Of a stretch of DNA of 64,000 bases, positions 53,762-62,637 are shown in pieces; the stretch's first letter is position 1; each line of letters starts with the position of its first letter. This DNA is from an uncultured Lachnospiraceae bacterium (GTDB taxonomy: Bacteria; Bacillota; Clostridia; Lachnospirales; Lachnospiraceae), in the NCBI GenBank assembly GCA_910588405.1, contig CAJUPT010000006.1, positions 1-64,000 on the forward strand, given 5' to 3'. The translations under genes and the position numbers were made by a program. The notes under the pieces are model-generated. The model did no database searches. It was not told the DNA's origin and saw only the letters and a program-made list of their open reading frames with translations.

Positions 53762-54887
53762 TCAATTTTCTTCCGCTATTCCGCCCAGCCGCCTCCACTT
53801 CAGATACTCACTGATAAAATGGTCAAGATTTCCATCCATCACGCTGTCCACATTTCCTGTTTCAGCGCCGGTCCGGTGGTCCTTCACCATCGTGTAGGGC
53901 TGCATCACATAGGAGCGAATCTGGTTGCCCCATCCAATCTCTTTCACATCGCCCCGGATATCCGAAAGTTTTTCCGCATTCTCCTGCTGCTTTAACAGAA
54001 ACAGCTTGGCCTTCAGCATCTGCATGGCCTTTGCCTTGTTCTGATGCTGAGAACGCTCATTCTGACACTGCACCACGATATTGGTGGGCAGATGGGTGAT
54101 ACGGATCGCAGAGGATGTCTTATTAATGTGCTGGCCGCCCGCACCGCTGGACCGGTAGGTATCGATGCGCAGGTCGTCCTCGTTAATCTCGATATCGAGA
54201 TCTTCTTCGATATCCGGCATCACATCACAGGACACAAAAGAGGTCTGCCGTTTTCCCGCCGCGTTAAACGGAGAAATCCTCACCAGACGGTGAACCCCCC
54301 GCTCGGATTTCAGATAACCGAAAGCATTTTCCCCATTGATCTGCACCGTGACAGACTTGACGCCGGCCTCATCACCCTCCAGAAAGTCCAGCTCCTCCGT
54401 CGTAAATCCTTTTTTGTCTGCCCAGCGAGTATACATCCGGTACAGCATTCCCGCCCAGTCACAGGACTCTGTTCCGCCTGCTCCGGCATGGAGCGTCAGG
54501 ATAGCATTGCACTTGTCATATTCCTCTGACAGAAGGGTATTGATCCGCATTTCCTCCAGGTCATGCTCCAGCGTCTCCATAGCCTCCTGGATTTCCGGAA
54601 GCACGGCAGGGTCATTTTCTTCATAGCCCATATCAATCAGAATCTGAATCTCCTCGAAGGCCGTCTCCATTGCATGATACTTTTCGGCGGTATCCTTTAA
54701 ATTTTTCAGTTCCTTCATAATCTTGGCGGAGCGGTCTGCGTCATTCCAGAATTCCGGCTCCTCCATCGTCCGTTCCAGTTCGTCAATCCTTCTTTGCTTT
54801 GCCGCTAAGTTAAAGTGAATCCCTTACTTCCAGCAATGGTTTCTCAAAGGTTGACAGTGTGTATTTGAACTGATCCAGTTCAACCAT
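53762..54887 (-). CDS. prfB: Peptide chain release factor 2, made by +1 programmed frameshift
   Basis: Two frames join: 25 codons from the ATG at 54887 (M-V-E-L-D-Q-F...V-R-D-S-L) end at TAA 54812-54810. The +1 frame continues from 54811 (N-L-A-A-K-Q-R-R-I-D-E-L) to 53762. The total is about 374 aa, normal for RF2. The body contains the G-G-Q catalytic motif (G-A-G-G-Q-H-I-N-K) and the RF2 tripeptide region. RF2 releases peptides at UGA and UAA. The shift site is preceded by an AAGGGA Shine-Dalgarno-like element. The stop is UAA, while the usual site has UGA. Confidence 0.92.
54809..54825 (-). promoter_or_regulatory. prfB: prfB frameshift site with SD-like enhancer
   Basis: On the minus strand: AAGGGA, TTCA, then CTT-TAA-C. 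CTT in the P site can slip +1 to TTT and read AAC next. The layout equals the conserved AGGGGG-TAT-CTT-TGA-C site, except for TAA in place of TGA and one extra base of spacing. Confidence 0.85.
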
Positions 54888-55036
54888 TCTTTCACCTTCT
54901 TTTCCACGTTATTTTTTATTCCCGCAAACAATGAACCAACATCATACTAAGTTCCTTACAGGTATGCATGACCTTACCAACTGCCGCGGGGGCAAAACAC
55001 CCTATAGCTTGTCGCAGGGTATTGCACTTGTTCTTA

Positions 55037-57604
55037 TTATTTCCTGCCGCAGCAAGCTTTATATTTTTTCCCCGACCCGCAGGGACAGGGATCATTGGGA
55101 TATACCTTTTTCTCCGTGTGGCGTACCGTCGCGGAAGAACCGCCGTCCTTATTTGTTCCGGTCACTTTCGCCACCTGCTCCCGCTCCACCTTCTGCTTCG
55201 GGCGAACGGAAAACAGCTGACGGATCGTCTCCGCCTGGATATTTACGATCAGATCCTCGAACATCTCAAAGGCCGCCATCTTATACTCGATCAGCGGGTC
55301 CTTCTGAGCATAAGCCTGCAGCCCGATTCCCTGGCGCAGCTGCTCCATATCATCCAGATGATCCATCCACTTCCGGTCGATGGACCTGAGCAGGAACACC
55401 CGCTCGATCTCCCTTAACTGCTCGCTCTCGGCGAATTCCGCTTCCCGCATCTCATAGAGCTTGACCGCGCCCTCTTTATAGACATGCTTCAGCTTCTGCT
55501 TATCAAAGGTTTTCAACTGCTCGTCGGTGATCTGCAGCTTAAAGGGAATGGTCCTGGCCACAACCACGGCCAGCTCCGTCATATTCCAATCTTCCGGCGG
55601 CTGATCATCGGCAATGCACAGATCCACACAGTTCTCCACCGTGTCGGTAATCATTTTCAGGATAGAATCCCGCATATTGATGCCGTCTAACACCTTCCGG
55701 CGCTCTCCGTAGATCACCTCGCGCTGCTCATTCATCACCTGGTCATATTCCAGCAGATTTTTACGAATACCAAAGTTATTGTTCTCAATCTTCTCCTGCG
55801 CACGCTGAATCGCTCCGGTCAGCGCCTTATGCTCGATCTCCTGTCCCTCCGGCACGCCCAGCGCATTGAACATGGACATCAGTCGGTCGGAGCCGAACAG
55901 ACGCATCAGATCATCCTCCAATGAAATATAAAATTTGGATTCGCCGGGATCACCCTGCCGCCCGGAACGTCCTCTTAACTGATTGTCAATCCGTCGGGAT
56001 TCATGACGCTCGGTGCCGATAATCTTTAAGCCGCCCGCTTTCCTGGCTTCCTCATCCAGCTTGATATCCGTACCACGACCGGCCATATTGGTGGCAATGG
56101 TTACGGCGCCGTGAAGCCCGGCATTGGCAATAATTCTTGCCTCCTGCTCATGGAGCTTGGCATTCAGCACCTCTGACATAATGCCTTTTTGCTTCAGCAT
56201 CTTGTGTAACAGCTCGCTGGCCTGGATCGTGATCGTACCGACCAGAACGGGCTGCCCCGCCTTGTGGGCCTCGATCACCGCGTTCACTACGGCCTCGTAT
56301 TTTTCTTTCTTCGTCTTGTAAACCGCGTCCTCCAAATCCTTACGAATCACAGGAACATTCGTGGGAATCTCCACCACATCCATATCGTAGATGCTGCGAA
56401 ATTCCTTTTCTTCAGTCTTGGCCGTACCGGTCATACCGGCTTTTTTATCAAATTTGTTAAAGAAGTTCTGGAAGGTAATGGTGGCGATGGTTTTGCTCTC
56501 CCGCTTCACCTTAACCCCTTCCTTAGCCTCGATGGCCTGATGCAGCCCGTCGGAATAGCGCCGCCCCGGCATAATACGCCCGGTAAACTCATCCACGATC
56601 AGCACCTGATCCTCCTGCACCACATAATCATGGCCCTCATGCATCAGGTTGTGTGCCCGCAGGGCCAGGATAATATTATGCTGGATCTCGGCATTTTCCG
56701 GGTCGGCCAGATTCTCGATCGTAAAGTACTGCTCCACCATCTTTACGCCCTGTGCGGTCAGAGTAACGATTTTATCCTTCTCATTGACAATAAAATCGCC
56801 GTCCTCCTTGATATTTCCATCGCTTAAAATCAAATCCATTTTGCTGAGTTCCGGACGATCCTCACCCCTTCGCATCCGGCGAGCCAAACGGTCGCACTGC
56901 TCATAAAGCAGCGTGCTCTTGCTGCCCTGACCGGAAATAATCAGCGGCGTTCTGGCCTCGTCGATCAGCACGGAGTCCACCTCATCGATGATGGCGTAAT
57001 GAAGCTCCCGCAAGACCAGATTATTTTTATAGAGAACCATATTATCCCGAAGATAATCAAAACCCAGCTCATTATTTGTCACATAAGTGATATCACAGGC
57101 ATAAGCTTCCCGGCGCTCATCGCTGGTCATACCATTTAGCACCACACCCACGGTCAGTCCCAGCGCTCTGTGAATGGCGCCCATCCATTCCGCGTCACGG
57201 GCGGCCAGGTAATCATTGACCGTGACCACATGAACACCCCGGCCTTCCAGCGCATTCAGATAAGCTGGGAGAGTGGACACCAGCGTTTTTCCTTCGCCGG
57301 TTTTCATCTCCGCAATCCGACCCTGATGCAGAATGATACCGCCCATAATCTGTACCGGATAATGCTCCATATCCCGTATCCTCCGGGCCGCCTCCCGCAC
57401 TGCGGCAAAAGCCTCCGGCATAATGTCATCCAGCGTCTCCCCTGACGCCAGCCGTTCTTTGAATTCCTTCGTTTTTCCAGCCAGCTCCTCATCGGAAAGG
57501 GCCATCATCTCCGGCTTTAGCGCCAGCACCTGATCCACGATCGGCTGAATCCGTTTCACTTCCTTCTCACTGTAGCTGCCGAAAATTTTTTGCAAAAGTC
57601 CCAT
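55037..57604 (-). CDS. secA: Preprotein translocase ATPase SecA
   Basis: An 855-aa motor protein. Walker A M-K-T-G-E-G-K-T lies around residues 100-107, Walker B V-D-E-V-D-S near 210, and the helicase motif G-R-S-G-R-Q-G-D-P near 490. The C-terminal zinc SEC-C motif ([13 protein letters not shown]) is complete. It drives protein export through SecYEG. GGAG precedes the ATG. prfB follows on the same strand, an order common in Bacillota. Confidence 0.97.
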   Translation of the reverse strand: MGLLQKIFGSYSEKEVKRIQPIVDQVLALKPEMMALSDEELAGKTKEFKERLASGETLDDIMPEAFAAVREAARRIRDMEHYPVQIMGGIILHQGRIAEMKTGEGKTLVSTLPAYLNALEGRGVHVVTVNDYLAARDAEWMGAIHRALGLTVGVVLNGMTSDERREAYACDITYVTNNELGFDYLRDNMVLYKNNLVLRELHYAIIDEVDSVLIDEARTPLIISGQGSKSTLLYEQCDRLARRMRRGEDRPELSKMDLILSDGNIKEDGDFIVNEKDKIVTLTAQGVKMVEQYFTIENLADPENAEIQHNIILALRAHNLMHEGHDYVVQEDQVLIVDEFTGRIMPGRRYSDGLHQAIEAKEGVKVKRESKTIATITFQNFFNKFDKKAGMTGTAKTEEKEFRSIYDMDVVEIPTNVPVIRKDLEDAVYKTKKEKYEAVVNAVIEAHKAGQPVLVGTITIQASELLHKMLKQKGIMSEVLNAKLHEQEARIIANAGLHGAVTIATNMAGRGTDIKLDEEARKAGGLKIIGTERHESRRIDNQLRGRSGRQGDPGESKFYISLEDDLMRLFGSDRLMSMFNALGVPEGQEIEHKALTGAIQRAQEKIENNNFGIRKNLLEYDQVMNEQREVIYGERRKVLDGINMRDSILKMITDTVENCVDLCIADDQPPEDWNMTELAVVVARTIPFKLQITDEQLKTFDKQKLKHVYKEGAVKLYEMREAEFAESEQLREIERVFLLRSIDRKWMDHLDDMEQLRQGIGLQAYAQKDPLIEYKMAAFEMFEDLIVNIQAETIRQLFSVRPKQKVEREQVAKVTGTNKDGGSSATVRHTEKKVYPNDPCPCGSGKKYKACCGRK

Positions 57605-58028
57605 TGCTATACGCTCCTAATCTTATTCACTCCACAGATGAATGCCTGCGAAGATAGGCTGCAAATGGCAGAGCCAGTGTATTGCCTCTCGCATACACTA
57701 AACCATCTTATTGTATCACTTATACGGCGTTTGTTCAAGCCGTTTTCCATCTATTCAAGCCGTTTCTAGCCGTTTTCCCTTGCAACGCAGGTTTTTCACT
57801 CTAAATTTTGCTCTGCTATTCCTAGTATGCTGACACACTAGGACAGCAAAAGCTGGCCGCTCTATTTCCAGCCGCTATTTATGATTAGACACCATTCCCC
57901 ATATCACCACTACATTTTGTGTCAATAGTTTTTGCCTCTTTTTTCCGCGGAAAATCATTTTCTATAATATGCACAAAACATCTGTTTTTTTTAATCACAA
58001 TATCCTCTGTATAAAACCGAGGGAAAAT
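57605..58028. other. Non-coding leader region of secA
   Basis: About 420 bp of secA-hpf gap before the DnaA-box cluster. It contains a direct repeat around TTCAAGCCGTTT (57735-57780), the small palindrome at 57821, and TTGACA on the minus strand at 57925-57920 with a weak -10. No ORF of note. Confidence 0.5.
57821..57842. repeat. Small palindrome with MITE-like ends
   Basis: CCTAGT-ATGCTGACAC-ACTAGG shares its outer six bases and part of the next with the inverted termini of the 3812-3981 element. It may be the two ends left after loss of the interior, or coincidence. Confidence 0.35.
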
Positions 58029-58111
58029 TGTGGATAATGTGGATAACTTTGTGCATAACTTGATTTTTCAACAAAATATTCCGTTTTCATCTGTGGATAA
58101 TCTGTGGGATT
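58029..58111. promoter_or_regulatory. Cluster of DnaA boxes between secA and hpf
   Basis: TGTGGATAA (complement of the TTATCCACA consensus) occurs three times perfectly, at 58029, 58038 and 58092. TGTGCATAA is at 58050 and TGTGGGATT at 58103, all in one orientation; the first two are back to back. The surroundings are AT-rich. Downstream at 58193-58228 a strong hairpin (GGCATT/AATGCC with inner GCATGG/CCATGC) follows. This could bind DnaA to titrate it, or to regulate hpf or secA. Confidence 0.7.
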
Positions 58112-58274
58112 ATTTTTACGTTATCAACTTTTCAAATTATTTTCAGTCAGAAAGCAGGCAGCCTTTTGTACAATTTTACTTTAAAAGCCTGCGGCATTCA
58201 TCGCATGGATGGCCATGCGGCCAATGCCCTTAAAGATGACTTCATGTTTTTCAAGAATTATTCCCACATTATAC

Positions 58275-58302
58275 TTGCCAAATTTTACAATTATGCTATA
58301 AT
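58275..58302 (+). promoter_or_regulatory. Promoter of hpf
   Basis: TTGCCA (58275-58280), a 16-bp spacer and TATAAT (58297-58302) with an extended TGC just before it. It lies ~87 bp before the hpf start. Confidence 0.78.
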
Positions 58303-58388
58303 ATTAATAGACTATTCCAATGTGGACAGCTAAATAAACTGTAAATTTACCTGTTCCACAAATCTCGGATAGCCAAAGGAGTGACTTT

Positions 58389-58916
58389 ATGCGTTATACG
58401 ATCACAGGCAGGAATATAACTGTCACCGACGGATTAAGAGCAGCAGTGGAGGAGAAAATCGGGAAACTGGAACGCTACTTTAAGCCTGACACAGAAGTAA
58501 TTGTCACGTTGAGCGTTGAGAAAGACAGACAGAAGATTGAGGTCACGATTCCCGTAAAAGGAAATATCATCCGTTCGGAGCAGGTCAGCAATGACATGTA
58601 TGTCTCCATCGACCTGGTAGAAGAGGTCATCGAACGTCAGTTGAAAAAATACAAGACCAAGCTGATCGATTCCAAGCAGAATGCCGCAGCCTTCAGCCAG
58701 GCTTATGTGGAAGAAGAGTACGACGATCCGGAAGAAATCAAAATCGTCCGCTCCAAACGATTCGGCATCAAGCCTATGGACCCGGAAGAAGCCTGCGTAC
58801 AGATGGAACTCCTGGGACACAGTTTCTATGTATTCCGGAATTCCGAAACTGACGAGGTGAATGTGGTTTATAAGAGAAAGGGAAATACTTACGGACTAAT
58901 TGAGCCGGAGTTCTAA
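58389..58916 (+). CDS. hpf: Long-form ribosome hibernation promoting factor
   Basis: A 175-aa protein. Residues 1-~100 are the ribosome-binding HPF/YfiA fold (R-Y-T-I-T-G-R-N-I-T-V-T, K-I-G-K-L-E-R-Y-F). The C-terminal ~60 residues are the dimerisation domain (I-V-R-S-K-R-F-G-I-K-P-M-D-P-E-E-A) that joins two 70S ribosomes into 100S particles during starvation. AAAGGAG precedes the ATG. Promoter and terminator are both clear, making it a single-gene unit next to the DnaA-box cluster. Confidence 0.96.
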   Translation: MRYTITGRNITVTDGLRAAVEEKIGKLERYFKPDTEVIVTLSVEKDRQKIEVTIPVKGNIIRSEQVSNDMYVSIDLVEEVIERQLKKYKTKLIDSKQNAAAFSQAYVEEEYDDPEEIKIVRSKRFGIKPMDPEEACVQMELLGHSFYVFRNSETDEVNVVYKRKGNTYGLIEPEF

Positions 58917-58923
58917 ACAATCA

Positions 58924-58950
58924 GGGGGCTGTCGTAAAACGACAGCCCCC
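58924..58950 (+). terminator. Terminator of hpf
   Basis: GGGGGCTGTCGT-AAA-ACGACAGCCCCC is a perfect 12-bp stem 8 bases past the stop, followed by TTCGATTTG. Confidence 0.92.
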
Positions 58951-59025
58951 TTCGATTTGTAATACACTTCTTAACGCTTGCTGAACTTCAAACCGCATAA
59001 AATAAGGCTTTACAGGCTATTTTAA

Positions 59026-61635
59026 TCACACATTCTCACTCCTGACCGCCTCTATAATATTCTTACGATTCAGCCTGCTCATTGAATACCCCATAATCAG
59101 CGCCAGCAGCAGGAATACCGCGGCTACGGAAATCAGGATGCCCTCCCAGGGCAGATAGAAAGAGGTCTCGATTCCCTGAGCCAGCGCCCGGTGAAATCCC
59201 ACGGATAACAGAAGCCCTGCGGGAATCCCGAACAGCAAAGCCTTTCCGCCGTAGAACAGTGTTTCAAGCCGGATCATCCGGCGAAATTCCCGTCCGGTCA
59301 TGCCCACGGAGCGGAGCATGGCGAACTCCCGGCCCCTCAGCTCCATATTGGTCGTAACCGTGTTAAAGATATTAGTCGCACCGATCAGGGTAATCACCGT
59401 GATAAAGCCGTAGAGGAAGATGGCGACCAGCAGATACATGGACTGGTTCTTCCGGTACTCCCTGGCCTGATTGCTGATATAAAAGTCATACTGGGACAGC
59501 TCCTGACGGATCACTTCTTCCAGAGCGTCCGGCTCCTGGCAGCGGATATACACGCCGACGCCGCCGGACAGCAGCTCCTGATGCCGCTCCATCCAGTCGT
59601 CGCTGACCACCAGATAAGCGCCGCCGTAGTGCCCCAGGCTCATGGGATGCTGATCGGTTGCCATGATCAACTCCAGCTCCACTTTTACGGTCTCTTCCTG
59701 CTCTTCCGCCCCTGTCTGTCCGCGGATCACGTCGCCTGGCTGATAATCGTACATCATGCCCTGATAATATTTGGAGGTTCCATTTTCCACAACCTTTTCC
59801 CGATAATCCGCCACAAGAATAGCCCGATCCTTCGCTTCCTCCGGCGAAATGCCCAGCCTGCCGCAGTAAGCCCTGTAGCCGCTCTCTCCAATGGACACCA
59901 GAGAAAAGCATTCGACCTCATTTCCATAGGGAAATTGCCTGATATAGTCCTGGTTAAAGGGAATCTGTTCAGCCGGCACCGTAATGGTATGGCTCATTCT
60001 GCGCACCTCCGCAGACTCCACACCGTCATAACCGGCGATTTCCACAGCTTTTTCATATACATCCTGACGATAGGCGCCGTCTCCGTTAATCCGCACGGCC
60101 AGCTGTTCGCCGTCCGTATCGTAGTAAACGCCGGTGGCCCGAAAAGCCAGTCCGGTAAAGGTAGTCAGCCCGATAAATACCGCCACGCTGGCTCCGATGG
60201 AAACGACCGTAGTCCGGTATTTGCCCCTGGCCCTGCGCAGGTTTTTATAGGCGATCACGCCGCCGATGCCGAACAGCCGTCCCACAAACCTTGGGATGCG
60301 CACTTCTTTTCGGCGGATTCCTTCCTCTGTGCCGCTGCGGATCGCACTGATCGGAGACAGCCGTCCCGCTTTCCTGGCCGACTGGCCGGCGGACAGATAA
60401 AGGGTGATCCCTGACAGCAGCGCTGCCAGAAGCATGGCCGGAACGGACATTGTAAAAACAAGGGGAATCTCGACTACAAACTCCATCAGCCCTCCGATTG
60501 CCCCTACGATCACCGCCGATGCCAGAATGCCGCACAGAATACCAATGGGAATCCCCCAGAGCCCCAGCGCCAGCGCTTCCAGATGTACCAGCCGCTTCCT
60601 TTGCTTCTTTGTGGCGCCCACGGAAGAGATCATCCCATACATCCGCATTTTCTCAGTCAATGCCATGGCAAAGCTGCTTCGGATACAGAATACGCTGGCC
60701 GCCATAATCACCAGAATCGCCAGCGCCGCCATGCCATAGAGCATACGCTGCGCACCGCCGGAGAAAAGCATCAGCTGCCATTTCAGCAGCCAGATATTAC
60801 AGGCGACATTTGAAGATATTTGGGACACCTGCTGCTGCTCTTCTTTCGTCAGTTCTTCCATATCGGAATATTTCTGATACAGTTCCGGAGAGATCCCCAT
60901 CAGCCCGGCAGTCACCTCCGTCCGGTTTCGCAGCCCCTTATCCGTATAAGTGGCATACAGATCCGCCGGCTCCTTACAGTTTTCCGCATCCAGCCAGATA
61001 CAGGCGCTGTAGCTGCCAAAGGACGCATAATCCAGATTTCCCGGCTGCTCTATAATCCCCACTACCGTATAACGCTGACGATCCTGGGCACGGAACTGTT
61101 CTTCGTCTTTATAATAAGGATTCCCCGGCCCCAGCCGGTACCCTTCTCCCCCATCCCGGTAGCCTGTAACCAGCTCCAAGCTGTCGCCCACTCCAATGGC
61201 GCCCTTTGTGGCCGAAACCGCCTGCCTGCAAAGCGCCAGCTCTCCCGGCGCCTGGGGCAGACGTCCTTCAGCCAGATGAATCGCCGCGGCGGCGGCTCCG
61301 TTTTCGTCCATGGCATAGAGGTACAGGTAAGGCTTCTCCGGATTCTGGCTTTCCTCAAACAGCCCGTAGCCAGCCGCCCGGACATAGCCAAGCTTTTCGA
61401 TATTCCGGTTTTCCTCAAAATATTTTCGGTTCTCCTGACTGACTCCCTCGAACCTGTAATGATAATCCCCGCTCTCCGACCTCTCATAAGCGATCAGAGA
61501 CTCCCGGAAGCTTTCCGACATATTTGCGACGGCCGTAATCAGGGCGGTGGACAGGACGATACCGATAATTGTGACAATGGTACGCTTCGGGTTTAATTTC
61601 AGCGTCCGGAAAGTAAGCTTCTGTAATACGTCCAT
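59026..61635 (-). CDS. FtsX-type ABC transporter permease
   Basis: About 869 aa. There is one N-terminal helix (residues ~20-40), an extracellular ~250-residue domain, three helices, a second soluble domain, and three C-terminal helices; both FtsX-like domains are visible (S-V-G-A-T-K-K-Q-R-K and L-R-S-V-G-M-T-G-R-E-F). Such permeases pair with a MacB/LolD-type ATPase for export or mechanotransmission. The start at 61635 is supported by GGGAGG. The ATPase gene upstream ends 5 bp beyond, and the open frame further upstream is repeat-encoded. Confidence 0.9.
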   Translation of the reverse strand: MDVLQKLTFRTLKLNPKRTIVTIIGIVLSTALITAVANMSESFRESLIAYERSESGDYHYRFEGVSQENRKYFEENRNIEKLGYVRAAGYGLFEESQNPEKPYLYLYAMDENGAAAAAIHLAEGRLPQAPGELALCRQAVSATKGAIGVGDSLELVTGYRDGGEGYRLGPGNPYYKDEEQFRAQDRQRYTVVGIIEQPGNLDYASFGSYSACIWLDAENCKEPADLYATYTDKGLRNRTEVTAGLMGISPELYQKYSDMEELTKEEQQQVSQISSNVACNIWLLKWQLMLFSGGAQRMLYGMAALAILVIMAASVFCIRSSFAMALTEKMRMYGMISSVGATKKQRKRLVHLEALALGLWGIPIGILCGILASAVIVGAIGGLMEFVVEIPLVFTMSVPAMLLAALLSGITLYLSAGQSARKAGRLSPISAIRSGTEEGIRRKEVRIPRFVGRLFGIGGVIAYKNLRRARGKYRTTVVSIGASVAVFIGLTTFTGLAFRATGVYYDTDGEQLAVRINGDGAYRQDVYEKAVEIAGYDGVESAEVRRMSHTITVPAEQIPFNQDYIRQFPYGNEVECFSLVSIGESGYRAYCGRLGISPEEAKDRAILVADYREKVVENGTSKYYQGMMYDYQPGDVIRGQTGAEEQEETVKVELELIMATDQHPMSLGHYGGAYLVVSDDWMERHQELLSGGVGVYIRCQEPDALEEVIRQELSQYDFYISNQAREYRKNQSMYLLVAIFLYGFITVITLIGATNIFNTVTTNMELRGREFAMLRSVGMTGREFRRMIRLETLFYGGKALLFGIPAGLLLSVGFHRALAQGIETSFYLPWEGILISVAAVFLLLALIMGYSMSRLNRKNIIEAVRSENV

Positions 61636-61639
61636 GATA

Positions 61640-62455
61640 CTACCTCCCTTCATAATTACAGTTCCGCAGCTCCCCTCCCATGCCCCCTGACCTGGGAGCA
61701 TTTCCAGCCACCGATGTGTCTGTAAATCCTCCCGGGGCCTGTACGGTATGCTGCTGTTTTTTTTGATTACAGTTCCGCAGCTCCCCTTCCCCATTTACAA
61801 TCCGTCCGTCCTCAATTGTCAGCACCCGGTCTGCCTGCTTCGCGATCTCCAGGTTATGGGTGATCATAACGATGGTCTGTTTATATTTCCGGTTGGACAT
61901 TTTCAGAAGGGCTACGATCTCGTCGCTGGCTTTGGAATCCAGGTTTCCGGTAGGCTCATCCGCCAGCAGGATGGCCGGCCTGGTGATCAGCGCCCGCCCG
62001 ATCGCCGCCCGCTGCTGCTGTCCGCCGGACAGTTCGTTCGGCAGGTGTTTCAGCCGCCTGCTTAAGCCTAACGTCTCCGCCAGCTCCCGCAGATAACCGA
62101 TGTCCGGCTTTCTCCCGTCCAGCTCGCAGGGCAGCGCCATATTTTCCTCCACATTCAGCACCGGAATCAGGTTATAAAACTGATAGATCAGTCCCACCTG
62201 CCGTCTGCGGAACACCGCCAGCCTGTCGTCATTCATCCGGTAAATATCTTCATCCTGTATGACCACACTGCCGGAGGTGGGGCGGTCCACCCCGCCCAGC
62301 ATGTGGAGCAGCGTAGACTTGCCGCTGCCGGAGCTGCCTACGATAGCCACAAATTCTCCCTGCTCCACCGACAATGTCACATCGTCAACGGCGGTTACCT
62401 GATTCGTGCCTTTTCCATAGATTTTGGTCAGATGCCTGGTCTTCAAAATTTCCAT
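61640..62455 (-). CDS. ABC transporter ATPase with a repeat-encoded C-terminal tail
   Basis: About 271 aa. Walker A G-S-S-G-S-G-K-S-T, signature L-S-G-G-Q-Q-Q-R and Walker B I-L-L-A-D-E-P-T are complete, as in the LolD/MacB group. The core ends near residue 222 (T-I-E-D-G-R-I-V-N-G-E). The next ~49 residues are encoded by the 103-bp repeat family (starts and ends with G-E-L-R-N-C-N) and have no counterpart in relatives. The start at 62455 follows AAAGGA. It is co-transcribed with the FtsX-type permease. Confidence 0.9.
   Translation of the reverse strand: MEILKTRHLTKIYGKGTNQVTAVDDVTLSVEQGEFVAIVGSSGSGKSTLLHMLGGVDRPTSGSVVIQDEDIYRMNDDRLAVFRRRQVGLIYQFYNLIPVLNVEENMALPCELDGRKPDIGYLRELAETLGLSRRLKHLPNELSGGQQQRAAIGRALITRPAILLADEPTGNLDSKASDEIVALLKMSNRKYKQTIVMITHNLEIAKQADRVLTIEDGRIVNGEGELRNCNQKKQQHTVQAPGGFTDTSVAGNAPRSGGMGGELRNCNYEGR
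61658..61792 (-). repeat. Full and partial copies of the structured repeat inside an ABC ATPase gene
   Basis: Copies begin at 61658 (about 111 bp) and 61769 (partial), with ACAGTTCCGCAGCTCCCC. They match the units at 5454-5683 and keep the nested stems. Because they contain no stop in that frame, they extend the ATPase gene to its present end. Confidence 0.85.
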
Positions 62456-62547
62456 ATGCCTGTTGTTCCTTTCTGCCGTGATATTGCTGAAAAACATTTC
62501 CATCTGTTTCGTTTACTTTTGCTTTTCTACAATGTACACGGTGAAAA

Positions 62548-62565
62548 TGACATTCCGGTGACATT
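62548..62565 (-). promoter_or_regulatory. Direct repeats upstream of the ABC operon
   Basis: TGACATT occurs at 62548 and 62559, 11 bp apart, inside a partly palindromic GAAAATGACA...TGACATTTTC. Spacing of one helical turn is typical of OmpR-type response regulators. A TACATT at 62536-62531 on the minus strand could be the -10. It lies ~95 bp before the ATPase start. Confidence 0.45.
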
Positions 62566-62637
62566 TTCAAAATAAAACTCCAGGAAAATCAGGATGTCCG
62601 TACCATTCAGCTTTTCAGATTACATTCCTGAATCTTC

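Noticed and set aside
53571-53798. Reading frame through the repeat and structured element after prfB
   Set aside because: It follows the repeat peptide seen at other sites and has no family or start signal; taken as non-coding.
58029-58111. Chromosomal origin oriC
   Set aside because: dnaA, dnaN and rpmH are absent; the neighbours are secA and hpf. Treated as a DnaA-box cluster only.
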